From positions 4,774,001 to 4,838,000 of the forward strand of contig NZ_CP047318.1 in the NCBI RefSeq assembly GCF_009857135.1: DNA of 64,000 nucleotides. The letters run 5' to 3'. A program made the translations under genes and the position numbers. This document shows positions 41,777 through 51,292 of this stretch, piece by piece. Each line of letters opens with the position of its first letter. Within the stretch, counting starts at the first letter, position 1. A model generated the notes under the pieces. It worked only from the letters and a program-made list of their open reading frames with translations. It ran no database searches and was not told the DNA's origin. Origin of the DNA: Streptomyces sp. HM190 (GTDB lineage Bacteria > Actinomycetota > Actinomycetes > Streptomycetales > Streptomycetaceae).

Positions 41777-42976
41777 GTGAACGTGCTGGACATCCTGTTG
41801 CTGGTCGCCGCCGTCTGGTTCGCGATCGTCGGCTTCCGCCAGGGCTTCGTCGTCGGCATCCTGTCGGTGATCGGTTTCCTGGGCGGCGGCCTCGTCGCCG
41901 TCTACGCCCTGCCGGTCATCTGGGACTGGATGACCGACAACTCCGAGGTCAGCACGGCCGCCGCCGTCGTCGCGGTGGTCGTCGTGATCGTCTGCGCCTC
42001 CGTCGGCCAGGCCCTCACCACCCACCTCGGCAACAAGCTGCGCCGCTACATCACCTGGTCGCCGGCCCGCGCCCTGGACGCCACCGGCGGTGCCCTGGTC
42101 AACGTGGTGGCGATGCTCCTGGTCGCCTGGCTGATCGGTTCCGCGCTCGCGGGCACGACGCTGCCCACCCTCGGCAAGGAGGTCCGCAACTCCCAGGTGC
42201 TGCAGGGCGTGGCCCGCGCCCTGCCGAACCAGGCGGACACCTGGTTCGCGGACTTCTCCTCGGTCCTCGCGCAGAACGGCTTCCCGCAGGTCTTCAGCCC
42301 GTTCGCCAACGAGCAGATCACCGACGTCCAGCCTCCCGACCCCGCCCTCGCCGACAGCCCGGTCGCCCAGCGCGCCAAGCGGTCCATCGTCAAGGTGATG
42401 GGCACCGCCGAGAGTTGCGGCAAGGTCCTCGAAGGCACCGGCTTCGTCTTCGACGAACGCCGTGTGATGACCAACGCGCACGTGGTCGGCGGAGTCGACG
42501 AGCCCACCGTCCAGATAGGCGGCGAGGGCCGCAAGTACGACGCCAAGGTCGTCCTCTACGACTGGGAACGCGACATCGCCGTCCTGGACGTGCCGAACCT
42601 GAACGCGCCGGTGCTGCGGTTCACCGCCGACGCCGCCGCCGGCGGCGACGACGCGATCGTCGCCGGCTACCCGGAGAACGGCGCGTACGACGTCCGCCCC
42701 GCGCGCGTGCGCGGTCGCATCACGGCCAACGGCCCCGACATCTACCACCGGGGCACGGTCCGCCGCGATGTCTACTCGCTGTACGCGACCGTTCGTCAGG
42801 GCAACTCCGGCGGACCGCTGCTCACACCCGAAGGCAGGGTGTACGGCGTGGTCTTCGCGAAGTCGCTCGACGACCCCAACACCGGCTACGCGCTCACCGC
42901 GGACGAGATCAAGGAGGACATCGTCCAGGGGCGGGCGGCCAACCAGCAGGTGGACAGCGACAGCTGCGCGCTCTGA
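41777..42976 (+). CDS. membrane-anchored serine protease, MarP-like (CvpA plus trypsin fold)
   Basis: 399 residues. Four N-terminal helices form a CvpA/colicin V-type domain (1-150). The periplasmic-side protease domain (about 205-385) has the triad His in VMTNAHVVGG, Asp in ERDIAVLDV and Ser in RQGNSGGPLL, with a disulfide-capable pair of cysteines (SCGKVLEGTG and the C-terminal SCAL). The Mycobacterium homologue MarP maintains internal pH under acid stress by activating a cell-wall hydrolase. The GTG at 41777 starts the first helix. Confidence 0.92.
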   Translation: MNVLDILLLVAAVWFAIVGFRQGFVVGILSVIGFLGGGLVAVYALPVIWDWMTDNSEVSTAAAVVAVVVVIVCASVGQALTTHLGNKLRRYITWSPARALDATGGALVNVVAMLLVAWLIGSALAGTTLPTLGKEVRNSQVLQGVARALPNQADTWFADFSSVLAQNGFPQVFSPFANEQITDVQPPDPALADSPVAQRAKRSIVKVMGTAESCGKVLEGTGFVFDERRVMTNAHVVGGVDEPTVQIGGEGRKYDAKVVLYDWERDIAVLDVPNLNAPVLRFTADAAAGGDDAIVAGYPENGAYDVRPARVRGRITANGPDIYHRGTVRRDVYSLYATVRQGNSGGPLLTPEGRVYGVVFAKSLDDPNTGYALTADEIKEDIVQGRAANQQVDSDSCAL

Positions 42977-42983
42977 GGGCTGC

Positions 42984-43175
42984 TCAGGGCCGGGGGTGGC
43001 GCAGGCGGGCCGAGACCCAGCGGGCCCGGCGGCGCAGGATCAGCGGAATGCCCAGCCGGGGGTCCGCGTCCGGGTCCGTGCCCGGCGCCTGCGGCGCGCC
43101 CCTCTGGTGGGAGCTCAGGCCCCCGGCCGAGCGGCGATTGCGTGCTGCGTCACTGTAGTCGTGCGTCCAGCCCAT
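42984..43175 (-). CDS. small conserved-looking hypothetical protein
   Basis: 63 residues starting MGWTHDYSDAARNRRSAGG and ending with the basic PLILRRRARWVSARLRHPRP. Composition, codon use and a GGGG upstream of the ATG support a real gene, and I recall similar short proteins here in other streptomycetes. Function unknown. It is convergent with the MarP-like gene. Confidence 0.6.
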   Translation of the reverse strand: MGWTHDYSDAARNRRSAGGLSSHQRGAPQAPGTDPDADPRLGIPLILRRRARWVSARLRHPRP

Positions 43176-43308
43176 ACCCCGACGTGTGCCCCCGCCCCAA
43201 GGTCAGTAACCTCCCCCGCGCCCCCCAATCGGCCTATGCGCCAGGCAAGTGGCTGTCCGTTGAACAGGCGTTCACGTTCAGCTGGCGGGGCGGGCTCGGC
43301 GGGCCTGC

Positions 43309-44265
43309 TCAGCGGTCGGGCTCGGGGTCTTTCAGCCAGTTGATGAGTTCCGACGAGAACGCCACCGGGTCCTCCTCGTGCGGAAAGTGCCCGAGCCCGT
43401 CGAACAGCCGCCAGCGGTAGGGCGCTTCGACGTACTCCCCGGAGCCCGCCGCGCTGCGCGTGCGCATCACCGGGTCGAGTGAACCGTGCAGATGGAGCGT
43501 CGGCACGCGCACCGGCCGCTTCATGCGCCGGTTGAACTGGATGCCGTCGGGGCGGGCGAGGGAGCGCACCATCCACCGGTACGGCTCGATCGAGCAGTGG
43601 GCCGTCGACGGGATGCAGATCGCCCGCCGGTACGCCTCCACGGCCTCGTCGTCGGGCAGCCGGGGACCCGACCACTCCCGGATCAGCCGGCCCACCAGGG
43701 CGCCGTCGTCCGCGGTCAGCTGCCGTTCGGGGATCCAGGGCCGCTGGAAGCCCCAGATGTAGGACCCGGCGGCGGTCTGCTTGACGTCGGACAGCATCGC
43801 CGAGCGCCAGCGCCGCGGGTGCGGCATCGAGGAGACCGCGAGTCGCCGCACCAGCTTGGGCCGCATCACGGCGGCCGTCCACGCCAGGTAGCCGCCGAGG
43901 TCGTGCCCGACCAGTGCGGCGTCGGGCTCGCCTAGGGACCGGACGACGCCCGTGATGTCCAGGGCGAGGTTGGCCGGGTCGTAGCCGCGGGGCGTACGGT
44001 CGCTGCCGCCGACGCCGCGCAGGTCCATGGCGACGGCGCGGAACCCGGCGTCGGCGAGCGCGACCAGCTGGTGCCGCCAGGTCCACCAGAACTGCGGGAA
44101 GCCGTGCAGCAGCATCACCAGCGGTCCTTCGCCGACTTCGGCGATGTGGAAACGGGCGCCGTTGGCGGCCACGTCCCGGTGGATCACCTCTTTCGCGCCG
44201 GGCACGTCGAGTCGTACGACCGAGGCGGGCTGGCCGGAGGCGGCTGAGGTGGAGGGGTCCGTCAT
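43309..44265 (-). CDS. alpha/beta hydrolase (epoxide hydrolase/dehalogenase-like)
   Basis: 318 residues. The oxyanion-hole HGFPQFWWTW is near 55, the nucleophile elbow is VGHDLGGYLAW (Asp nucleophile, as in epoxide hydrolases and haloalkane dehalogenases), and the final His is in GLGHFPHEEDP. A helical cap lies between (GFQRPWIPERQLTADD...). HGFPxxWxxW plus Asp nucleophile points to epoxide hydrolase-like chemistry; substrate unknown. The ATG at 44265 overlaps the holin-family gene stop. Confidence 0.88.
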   Translation of the reverse strand: MTDPSTSAASGQPASVVRLDVPGAKEVIHRDVAANGARFHIAEVGEGPLVMLLHGFPQFWWTWRHQLVALADAGFRAVAMDLRGVGGSDRTPRGYDPANLALDITGVVRSLGEPDAALVGHDLGGYLAWTAAVMRPKLVRRLAVSSMPHPRRWRSAMLSDVKQTAAGSYIWGFQRPWIPERQLTADDGALVGRLIREWSGPRLPDDEAVEAYRRAICIPSTAHCSIEPYRWMVRSLARPDGIQFNRRMKRPVRVPTLHLHGSLDPVMRTRSAAGSGEYVEAPYRWRLFDGLGHFPHEEDPVAFSSELINWLKDPEPDR

Positions 44266-44741
44266 GAGGTCGAGCGTGCCACAGCCTCGACACCGCCGTC
44301 GGTCCGGGCGGGCCGACGGGGGTGCGGCTTGGCGTTCTGCAGCACTCCGGCGGTCTCCTTCATGGACGCGGCGACCTTCTGCGGGCCCTGCCCCTTCTTG
44401 GCCTTCTTCGAGAAGGCGACACCGATGAGCGTCAGGACGACGGCGACCAGCACGTTCGCCGCGAACGACAGCAGGAAGCAGATCGCCAGGTTCCAGTTGG
44501 TCCAGGTGCGGATGCCGTACGCCAGCGCGAAGCTGAGCATCGGCAGGGAGAAGATCAGCACCGCGCCGGCCGCCGCGAAGGCCCCGCCGCCGACCACACC
44601 GCGCTTGACGTCCTGCCGGAGCTGGGCCTTCGCCAGCGCGATCTCGTCGTGCACCAGTGCGGACATCTCGGCCGTCGCCGAGGCGAACAGCTGGCCGACA
44701 CTGCGTTCGGCACCGACCGGGCTGCCGTCGGGTGCGCTCAT
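44262..44741 (-). CDS. phage holin family (Actinobacterial Holin-X) membrane protein
   Basis: 159 residues. An amphipathic N-terminus (SVGQLFASATAEMSALVHDE, then IALAKAQLRQDVKRG) precedes two helices (FAAAGAVLIFSLPMLSFALA and AICFLLSFAANVLVAVVLTL) and a Lys-rich tail. This DUF1469-type fold is common in actinobacterial chromosomes and is not evidence of a prophage. ATG 44741 with GGGAG is chosen over ATG 44756. It is co-translated with the hydrolase. Confidence 0.82.
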   Translation of the reverse strand: MSAPDGSPVGAERSVGQLFASATAEMSALVHDEIALAKAQLRQDVKRGVVGGGAFAAAGAVLIFSLPMLSFALAYGIRTWTNWNLAICFLLSFAANVLVAVVLTLIGVAFSKKAKKGQGPQKVAASMKETAGVLQNAKPHPRRPARTDGGVEAVARSTS

Positions 44742-44851
44742 CGGGGTCTCCCTCATCTGCGTCCGGAAGCGCCCCCGTCCGTACGGGCGGCGGCTCGAAG
44801 GCCGCGCGTACGGTGCCGGGGGCGCCCTGCGTTTTGTACGGTCCTGTCAGA

Positions 44852-46252
44852 TCATGCCGGACCGTCGTCCCGGTCGCCTGCCCCGCCCGCCACTTCGGCA
44901 AGCCTGCGGTGCTCGGCGGCCTTGCGTTCGTAGATCTCGGCCATGCGCAGGTGGTACGCCGGGTCGTCCTGTTCGTAGATGTCGGGGATGCCGTCGAGGT
45001 CCTCGTCGCGGTGCTCCTCGGCCCACATCGCCTGGTACTTGGCGTTGCGCAGCTTCAACAGGACGGTCGCCAGGAGGGCCGCGATGAGCGACCCCGTGAG
45101 CACGGCCGCCTTGACGCCGTCGGTGAGCGCCGGGTCGCCCTCGAAGGCGAGTTCGCCGATGAGCAGCGACACGGTGAAGCCGATCCCGGCGAGGGTGGAG
45201 ACGGCGAGGACGTCCGGCCAGACCAGGTCCTCGGAGAGCGAGGCCCGGGTGAAACGGGCGGTCAGCCAGGTCCCGCCGAAGATCCCGACCGCCTTGCCGA
45301 CGACCAGTCCGAGCACCACGCCGAGCGTCTCCGGTTGGGTGAACACCTTCCCCAGCGCTCCGCCCGACACGGTGACTCCCGCACTGAACAGGGCGAACAG
45401 CGGCACGGCCAGCCCTGCCGAGAGGGGGCGCACGAGGTGCTCGACGGCCTCGCCGGGGGAGTGCTCCTCTCCTTCGTTCCGGGTGCAGCGCAGCATCAGG
45501 CCCATCGCGACACCGGCGATGGTGGCGTGGACGCCGCTGTTGTACATCAGCCCCCAGATGACGACGGCGAGCGGAACGTACACGTACCACCCGCGCACCC
45601 CCTTCCTGAGCAGTAGCCAGAAGAGGGCGAGACCCACGAAGGCGCCGCCGAGCGCGGCGAAGTCGAGGCCGTTGGTGAAGAAGATCGCGATGATCAGGAT
45701 CGCGAAGAGGTCGTCGACGACCGCGAGCGTGAGCAGGAACGCGCGCAGCGCGGAGGGCAGTGAGGTCCCGATGACGGCCAGCACGGCGAGCGCGAACGCG
45801 ATGTCGGTGGCCGTGGGCACGGCCCAGCCGGCGAGGGATCCGCCGCCGACGTTGGTGAGGGTGTAGACGAGTGCCGGTACGGCCATGCCGCACAGGGCGG
45901 CGACCACGGGCAGCACGGCCGCCTTCGGGTCCCGGAGGTCACCGGCGACGAGCTCGCGCTTGAGTTCGATGCCGGCGACGAAGAAGAAGATCGCGAGGAG
46001 TCCGTCGGCGGCCCAGTGGGCGACGGAGAGGTTCAGGCCGAGTGCCTCGGGCCCGAAGTGGAAGTCGCTGACGCTCTCGTAACTGTTGTGGAGAGCGGGG
46101 ACGTTCGCCCAGATCAGCGCGGTGACGGCGGCGAGGAGCAGCAGCACACCGCCGACGGTCTCCGTGCGCAGAGCGTCCGCCACGAAGGTGCGCTCGGGCA
46201 GGGAGAGCCGGTCGAGGACCTTCCGGGCGGGGGTGGGGCGGGACGCGGCCAC
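44852..46252 (-). CDS. nhaA: Na+/H+ antiporter NhaA
   Basis: 466 residues with 11-12 helices. The NhaA motifs are GIELKRELVAGDLRDPKAAV, VPTATDIAFALAVLA (containing the D of the first ion site region), LTLAVVDDLFAILIIA (the DD pair corresponding to Asp163/164 of E. coli) and STLAGIGFTVSLLIGELAF. A charged C-terminal tail of about 60 residues follows. It exchanges sodium for protons at alkaline pH. The GTG at 46252 has GGAGG at 7 nt; an ATG at 46309 exists in frame. Confidence 0.95.
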   Translation of the reverse strand: MAASRPTPARKVLDRLSLPERTFVADALRTETVGGVLLLLAAVTALIWANVPALHNSYESVSDFHFGPEALGLNLSVAHWAADGLLAIFFFVAGIELKRELVAGDLRDPKAAVLPVVAALCGMAVPALVYTLTNVGGGSLAGWAVPTATDIAFALAVLAVIGTSLPSALRAFLLTLAVVDDLFAILIIAIFFTNGLDFAALGGAFVGLALFWLLLRKGVRGWYVYVPLAVVIWGLMYNSGVHATIAGVAMGLMLRCTRNEGEEHSPGEAVEHLVRPLSAGLAVPLFALFSAGVTVSGGALGKVFTQPETLGVVLGLVVGKAVGIFGGTWLTARFTRASLSEDLVWPDVLAVSTLAGIGFTVSLLIGELAFEGDPALTDGVKAAVLTGSLIAALLATVLLKLRNAKYQAMWAEEHRDEDLDGIPDIYEQDDPAYHLRMAEIYERKAAEHRRLAEVAGGAGDRDDGPA

Positions 46253-46500
46253 GGCGGGACCTCCGGTCGAGGGCAGGACGGAACACTCGCCGACCAGACT
46301 TCCCGGCACACCTGATTGTTTAGTCTACCTAAGGGCACAGCTCGGGGCACCTGGTGCCCCGATCACCGGCTTCTTCCTCAGGACGAACCGCGTCCCACGG
46401 CCGTACCGTCGCACGCACATACGGCTTCGTCGGCACTCGACGGGGCGGCGGCCGTCCGGCCGCCGCCTGCGCGTGGGTCCAGCCCTCGACGAGCGCGCTG

Positions 46501-48456
46501 TCAGTCCTCGCTGGGCGCCGCCGGCAGCTTGGTCTGGATGAGGTCCATGACCGTGGAGTCCGTGAGCGTGGTGACGTCACCGAGCTGACGGTTCTCCGCC
46601 ACGTCACGCAGCAGTCGCCGCATGATCTTGCCGGAGCGGGTCTTCGGCAGCTCCGCCACCGGCAGGATCCGCTTGGGCTTGGCGATCGGGCCGAGGGTCG
46701 CGCCGACGTGGTCGCGCAACTCGCCGACCAGGGTCTCGGTCTCGGCCGCCGTGCCGCGCAGGATGACGAAGGCGACGATGGCCTGACCGGTCGTCTCGTC
46801 GGCGGCGCCGACCACGGCCGCCTCCGCGACGGACGGGTGCGAGACGAGCGCCGACTCCACCTCGGTGGTGGAGATGTTGTGGCCGGAGACCAGCATCACG
46901 TCGTCGACGCGGCCGAGGAGCCAGATGTCCCCGTCGTCGTCCTTCTTGGCCCCGTCACCGGCGAAGTACTTGCCCTCGAACCGCGACCAGTACGTGTCGA
47001 GGAACCGCTGGTCGTCGCCCCAGATGGTGCGCAGCATCGACGGCCACGGCTCGGTGAGCACCAGATAGCCGCCGCCGCCGTCGGGAACCTCGTTCGCCTC
47101 GTCGTCGACGACGGTCGCGGAGATGCCCGGCAGGGGCCGCTGTGCGGAGCCCGGCTTGGTCTCGGTGACGCCCGGCAGCGGGGAGATCATCATGGCGCCG
47201 GTCTCGGTCTGCCACCAGGTGTCCACGATGGGCGTCCGGTCCGCACCGATGTGCTTGCGGTACCAGATCCACGCCTCGGGGTTGATCGGCTCACCCACCG
47301 AGCCCAGCACGCGCAGGCTGCCGAGGTCGAACTTCGCGGGGATGTCGTCGCCCCACTTCATGAACGTACGGATGGCCGTGGGCGCCGTGTACAGGATCGT
47401 CACGCCGTACTTCTGCACGATCTCCCAGAAGCGCCCCTGGTGCGGGGTGTCGGGGGTGCCCTCGTACATGACCTGGCTCGCGCCGTTCGCCAGCGGTCCG
47501 TAGACGATGTACGAGTGGCCGGTGACCCAGCCGACGTCGGCCGTGCACCAGTACACGTCCGTCTCCGGCTTGAGGTCGAAGACGGCGTGGTGCGTGTACG
47601 CCGTCTGGGTGAGGTAGCCGCCGGAGGTGTGCAGGATGCCCTTCGGCTTACCGGTGGTGCCCGACGTGTACAGGATGAACAAGGGGTGTTCGGCCCCGAA
47701 CGCCTGCGGGGTGTGCTCGGCGGACTGCCGGTCGACGATGTCGTGCCACCACACGTCGCGGCCCTCGGTCCAGGCGACGTCCTGGCCGGTGCGGCGGACG
47801 ACGAGGACGTGCTCGATGGTGCCCGCCTTGGCGACCGCGTCGTCCACGGCCGGTTTGAGCGCGGAGGGCTTGCCGCGGCGGTAGCCGCCGTCGGCGGTGA
47901 TGACGACCTTGGCGTCGGCGTCCTGGATGCGGGTCGCGAGCGCGTCCGCGGAGAAGCCGCCGAATACGACGGAGTGCGCGGCGCCGATACGGGCGCACGC
48001 GAGCATCGCCACGGCGGTCTCCGGGATCATCGGCATGTAGACGGCGACCCGGTCACCGGCCTGGACGCCCAGTTCGAGCAGGGCGTTCGCCGCCTTGCTC
48101 ACCTCGTCCTTCAACTCGGCGTAGGTGATGGCCCGGCTGTCCCCGGGCTCGCCCTCGAAGTGGATGGCGACCCGGTCGCCGTGGCCTGCCTCGACATGGC
48201 GGTCGACGCAGTTGTACGCGACGTTCAGCTCGCCGTCCTTGAACCACTTGGCGAACGGGGGGTTCGACCAGTCCAGGGTCTCGGTCGGCTCCTTGGCCCA
48301 GGTCAGCCGCCGGGCCTGAGCCGCCCAGAAACCGAGCCTGTCAGCCTTGGCCTGTTCGTACGCCTCCGCCGTGACGTTGGCGTGCGCGGCCAGGTCACCG
48401 GGCGGCGCGAAACGTCGCTCCTCCTTCAAGAGGTTGGCCAGGCTTTCGTTGCTCAC
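46501..48456 (-). CDS. acsA: acetyl-CoA synthetase
   Basis: 651 residues, the usual Acs length. The AMP-binding signature YTSGTTGKPKGILHT, the A5 motif DTWWQTETG, the A8 hinge SGHNISTTEVESALV and the acetylatable Lys motif PKTRSGKIMRR are all present. It converts acetate, ATP and CoA to acetyl-CoA; lysine acetylation of the last motif normally shuts it down. The GTG at 48456 has GGGAG upstream; further open frame to 48507 is not family-like. A Crp-type motif is 38 bp upstream. Confidence 0.97.
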   Translation of the reverse strand: MSNESLANLLKEERRFAPPGDLAAHANVTAEAYEQAKADRLGFWAAQARRLTWAKEPTETLDWSNPPFAKWFKDGELNVAYNCVDRHVEAGHGDRVAIHFEGEPGDSRAITYAELKDEVSKAANALLELGVQAGDRVAVYMPMIPETAVAMLACARIGAAHSVVFGGFSADALATRIQDADAKVVITADGGYRRGKPSALKPAVDDAVAKAGTIEHVLVVRRTGQDVAWTEGRDVWWHDIVDRQSAEHTPQAFGAEHPLFILYTSGTTGKPKGILHTSGGYLTQTAYTHHAVFDLKPETDVYWCTADVGWVTGHSYIVYGPLANGASQVMYEGTPDTPHQGRFWEIVQKYGVTILYTAPTAIRTFMKWGDDIPAKFDLGSLRVLGSVGEPINPEAWIWYRKHIGADRTPIVDTWWQTETGAMMISPLPGVTETKPGSAQRPLPGISATVVDDEANEVPDGGGGYLVLTEPWPSMLRTIWGDDQRFLDTYWSRFEGKYFAGDGAKKDDDGDIWLLGRVDDVMLVSGHNISTTEVESALVSHPSVAEAAVVGAADETTGQAIVAFVILRGTAAETETLVGELRDHVGATLGPIAKPKRILPVAELPKTRSGKIMRRLLRDVAENRQLGDVTTLTDSTVMDLIQTKLPAAPSED

Positions 48457-48493
48457 GACATCTCCCTTACGGTGCTTTGTCGGGGCGACCGTT

Positions 48494-48507
48494 GTGTCCC
48501 AGGCCAC
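48494..48507. promoter_or_regulatory. possible Crp-type site before acsA
   Basis: GTGTCCCAGGCCAC fits GTG-N6-G-N-CAC on both strands. The pattern is short and chance matches are expected, but Crp control of acetate activation is known in other bacteria. Confidence 0.3.
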
Positions 48508-48626
48508 AGCTCATCAGACCCGGACCACTCGTGACAAGGGCCTTCTCGGGATTGGTTTAGACCTGTGGACGGGTGGCCCCACGGCCGCGGGGCCACCCGT
48601 TGTCACGGACCGGCGGGAGAATCGGT

Positions 48627-50999
48627 TCAGACGCGCGTGTCGTGCAGAACCGCGCCCGCTGCCTGCCCCGCCCCCGTCGTTCCGGCCACCCGGTCGAAGA
48701 CGCCGCTGTCCGGGGCGTCCTCCTTGAGCAGGTAGGCCTGGGCCTCACCCACGTGGAAGTACATCCCGTGCAGTTCGAGGCTGCCCTCGCGCAGGGCCCG
48801 CTCGACGCACTCGTGCGCCCGCAGATGCGTCAACTGCTGGATGACGTTGGTCAGGCACAGATGCTCGACCGCGTCGGCCGGTTCGCGTCCGGCGATGCGT
48901 GCCCAGGGGCGGCCCTTGTCGGTGGCGCGCTCCAGGCTGGGCAGACCGTGCCGCAGCCATCGCTTGAGGGGGGTCTGGGAGCCCTGGGGATCGGTGGTGA
49001 GCAGGGCCTGCATCGCACCGCAGCCGGAGTGCCCGCAGACGGTGATGGACCGGACCTTCAGCACCTCCACCGCGTACTCGATGGCCGCCGCCACCGAGTC
49101 GTCGGCGCTCTCCTCGCCCGGCCTGGGCACCAGATTGCCGACATTGCGCACGACGAAGAGGTCGCCGGGGCCGCTGGAGGTGATCATCGAGGTGACGAGC
49201 CGGGAGTCGGCGCAGGTGAGGAAGAGCTGCGAGGGCTGCTGGCCCTCCCGGGCGAGCCGCGCAAGCTCGTGGCGCACCAGGGGAGCGGTGTTGGCCTGGA
49301 ACACGCTGATGCCGCGCGCGAGTTGATGGCCGCTCGGCTTCTCGGCCGGCTCCTCGGCCGGGCCGCCGGCGGGGCTGGGCGCCGGGGCCGCGCACTGGTG
49401 GTTGCGCCATGCCGTCCAGGGCCGGCAGCGGCAGCCGGCCGCGGAGGTGCCCGCGGGTTCGGCGATCCGGGTCCCGGCGCGTCCGGTGATCTCCACGGAG
49501 CCCCCGCGCGCGCGGTGGGCGTGCTGCCAGTCCTGGAGGGACTCGTACGCCGCGTGGTCCATGAACGACCCGTCCAGCTCCACCACCGTCTCGGCACCCT
49601 GCGGGACCTGGTGCAGGGCGCGGCTGAGCCGGGGCACGGCGAGGAACGTCAACTGTCCCCGGACATGGACGTGGTGGACCCCGTCCTTCTCCTCGTGGGC
49701 GATGCGGGTGCGGGTGAGGCGGTGCAGGGCCACGCCGACGGCCACGGCGATGCCGATCGCGACGCCTTCCAGCACCCCGAGGAGGACGACCCCGAGGGTG
49801 GTGGCCGCGTAGACGAGCACCTCGCGGTGGCGGGTGACCGTGCGGATGTGGTGCAGGGACACCATCTGGAGCCCGACGGCCATCACCAGCGCGGCGAGCG
49901 AGGCGAGGGGGATCAGTTCGAGGGCGGGGACCAGCAACAGCGCGGCCGCCACCACCCAGACGCCGTGCAGCATCGTGGAGTTCCGGCTGACGGCTCCGGC
50001 GCGGACGTTGGCCGTGCTGCGGACGGCGACGCCGGCGATGGGCAGGCCCCCGAGGGCGCCGGAGACGACATTGGCCGCGCCCTGACCGCGCAGTTCACGG
50101 TCGAGGTCCGAGCGCCGTACGTCGGTCCGGCCCGCCGCCAGCTTGTCCATGGCGACGGCCCCGAGCAGTGACTGCACGCTGCACACCAGGGTCGTGGTGA
50201 GGACGGCGGCGACCAGGCCGAGCACGGGGCCCTCGGGCAGTCCGGCCAGGGCGTGGCTGCGCCAGGACGGGAGTTCGACCTTGGGCAGGCTGAGCCCGGC
50301 GAGCGCGGCGGCGGCCGTGGCGCCCGCGACGGCGACGAGGGCGGCCGGGACGCTGCGCAGCCGGCGGCCTACGGGGCCGGGGAGCCGGGGCCAGGCGAAC
50401 AGCAGAGCGAGCGTGAGCGCGCTCATGGAGACGGCGGCGGGATGCAGCTGCGCCAACTGGGCGGGCAGCGCACGGACGTTGTCCAGGACGGCGCTCTGCG
50501 GGGTGCCGCCGAGCACGATGTGCAGCTGGGCGACGGCGATGGTGACACCGATGCCGGCGAGCATGCCGTGCACGATCGCGGGGCTCACGGCGAGGGCCGA
50601 GCGGGCCACGCGCAGCTGCGCCAGGCCCAGTTGGGCGAGCCCGGCGAGAACGGTGATGGCACAGGTCGTGCGCCAGCCGTACTGGTGGATGAGGTCGGCG
50701 GTCACCACGGTCAGACCGGCGGCCGGGCCGCTGACCTGGAGGGGGGAGCCGCCGAGGCGTCCGGCGACGATGCCCCCGACAGCGGCGGCGACGAGACCGG
50801 CCTGAAGGGGGGCGCCGGTGGCAAGGGCGATGCCCAGGGACAGGGGGAGGGCGATCAGGAAGACCGCGATGGAGGCGGACACATCGGCGCCCGCGACGCG
50901 GAACCGGCGGGGTCCTCCGGGCGGGCTGTGCGGTTGGTGCTCGGACTCCGCCCGTGGCGGGCTGGAGTCGGGGGCGTGGGTGGGGACGCAGGCGGACAT
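48627..50999 (-). CDS. SulP-type anion transporter fused to beta-carbonic anhydrase
   Basis: 790 residues. Residues 45-420 form the SulP membrane domain (FLIALPLSLGIALATGAPLQ, then GGSPLQVSGPAAGLTVV). About 440-530 is a STAS domain (VELDGSFMDHAAYESLQDWQ). About 590-790 is a beta-class carbonic anhydrase with zinc motifs LTCADSRLV and VCGHSGCGAMQALL. It probably imports bicarbonate or another anion and interconverts it with CO2 at the membrane. The ATG at 50999 has GGGAGAAC directly upstream. Such SulP-CA fusions recur in actinobacteria. Confidence 0.92.
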   Translation of the reverse strand: MSACVPTHAPDSSPPRAESEHQPHSPPGGPRRFRVAGADVSASIAVFLIALPLSLGIALATGAPLQAGLVAAAVGGIVAGRLGGSPLQVSGPAAGLTVVTADLIHQYGWRTTCAITVLAGLAQLGLAQLRVARSALAVSPAIVHGMLAGIGVTIAVAQLHIVLGGTPQSAVLDNVRALPAQLAQLHPAAVSMSALTLALLFAWPRLPGPVGRRLRSVPAALVAVAGATAAAALAGLSLPKVELPSWRSHALAGLPEGPVLGLVAAVLTTTLVCSVQSLLGAVAMDKLAAGRTDVRRSDLDRELRGQGAANVVSGALGGLPIAGVAVRSTANVRAGAVSRNSTMLHGVWVVAAALLLVPALELIPLASLAALVMAVGLQMVSLHHIRTVTRHREVLVYAATTLGVVLLGVLEGVAIGIAVAVGVALHRLTRTRIAHEEKDGVHHVHVRGQLTFLAVPRLSRALHQVPQGAETVVELDGSFMDHAAYESLQDWQHAHRARGGSVEITGRAGTRIAEPAGTSAAGCRCRPWTAWRNHQCAAPAPSPAGGPAEEPAEKPSGHQLARGISVFQANTAPLVRHELARLAREGQQPSQLFLTCADSRLVTSMITSSGPGDLFVVRNVGNLVPRPGEESADDSVAAAIEYAVEVLKVRSITVCGHSGCGAMQALLTTDPQGSQTPLKRWLRHGLPSLERATDKGRPWARIAGREPADAVEHLCLTNVIQQLTHLRAHECVERALREGSLELHGMYFHVGEAQAYLLKEDAPDSGVFDRVAGTTGAGQAAGAVLHDTRV

Positions 51000-51292
51000 G
51001 TTCTCCCGTCTCCTCCGGGGCTGCGCGGTCGCGGAACAGGTGGTCCCCCCGCGTGGGCGGGGGGCGGGTCGCGGCCGTGGGTCACGGCGTACAGCGGCGG
51101 GATTTCTCAACGCTCAGTAAATGAATCGTAATGCAGAGTAAAGGTCACGCAAGGACATTCAGGTCAAATGGGTGAATGGATCACTCAAGAGGGTGAATCG
51201 GTTATTTCTTCGGCTTGTCATATTAGTTTGATCGGCACTCTGTGTGATCTTGGCCCCTCTGCCCCTGAGCAAAGGAAGAAGGTGGGCGGAAG
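51000..51292. promoter_or_regulatory. AT-rich divergent promoter region
   Basis: Bases 51110-51260 are AT-rich for this genome, with repeated GGTGAATSG words (51169, 51190) and a ttatttcttcggcttgtcat stretch. No gene is seen. It separates the SulP-CA gene from the lipoprotein gene. Confidence 0.4.

Noticed and set aside
44262..44741. Prophage remnant suggested by the holin-family gene
   Set aside because: The family is an ordinary chromosomal membrane protein in actinobacteria, and there are no other phage genes nearby.
46354..48534. 726-codon frame opposite acetyl-CoA synthetase
   Set aside because: Arises from codon bias on the other strand; no domain, and it covers a certain gene.
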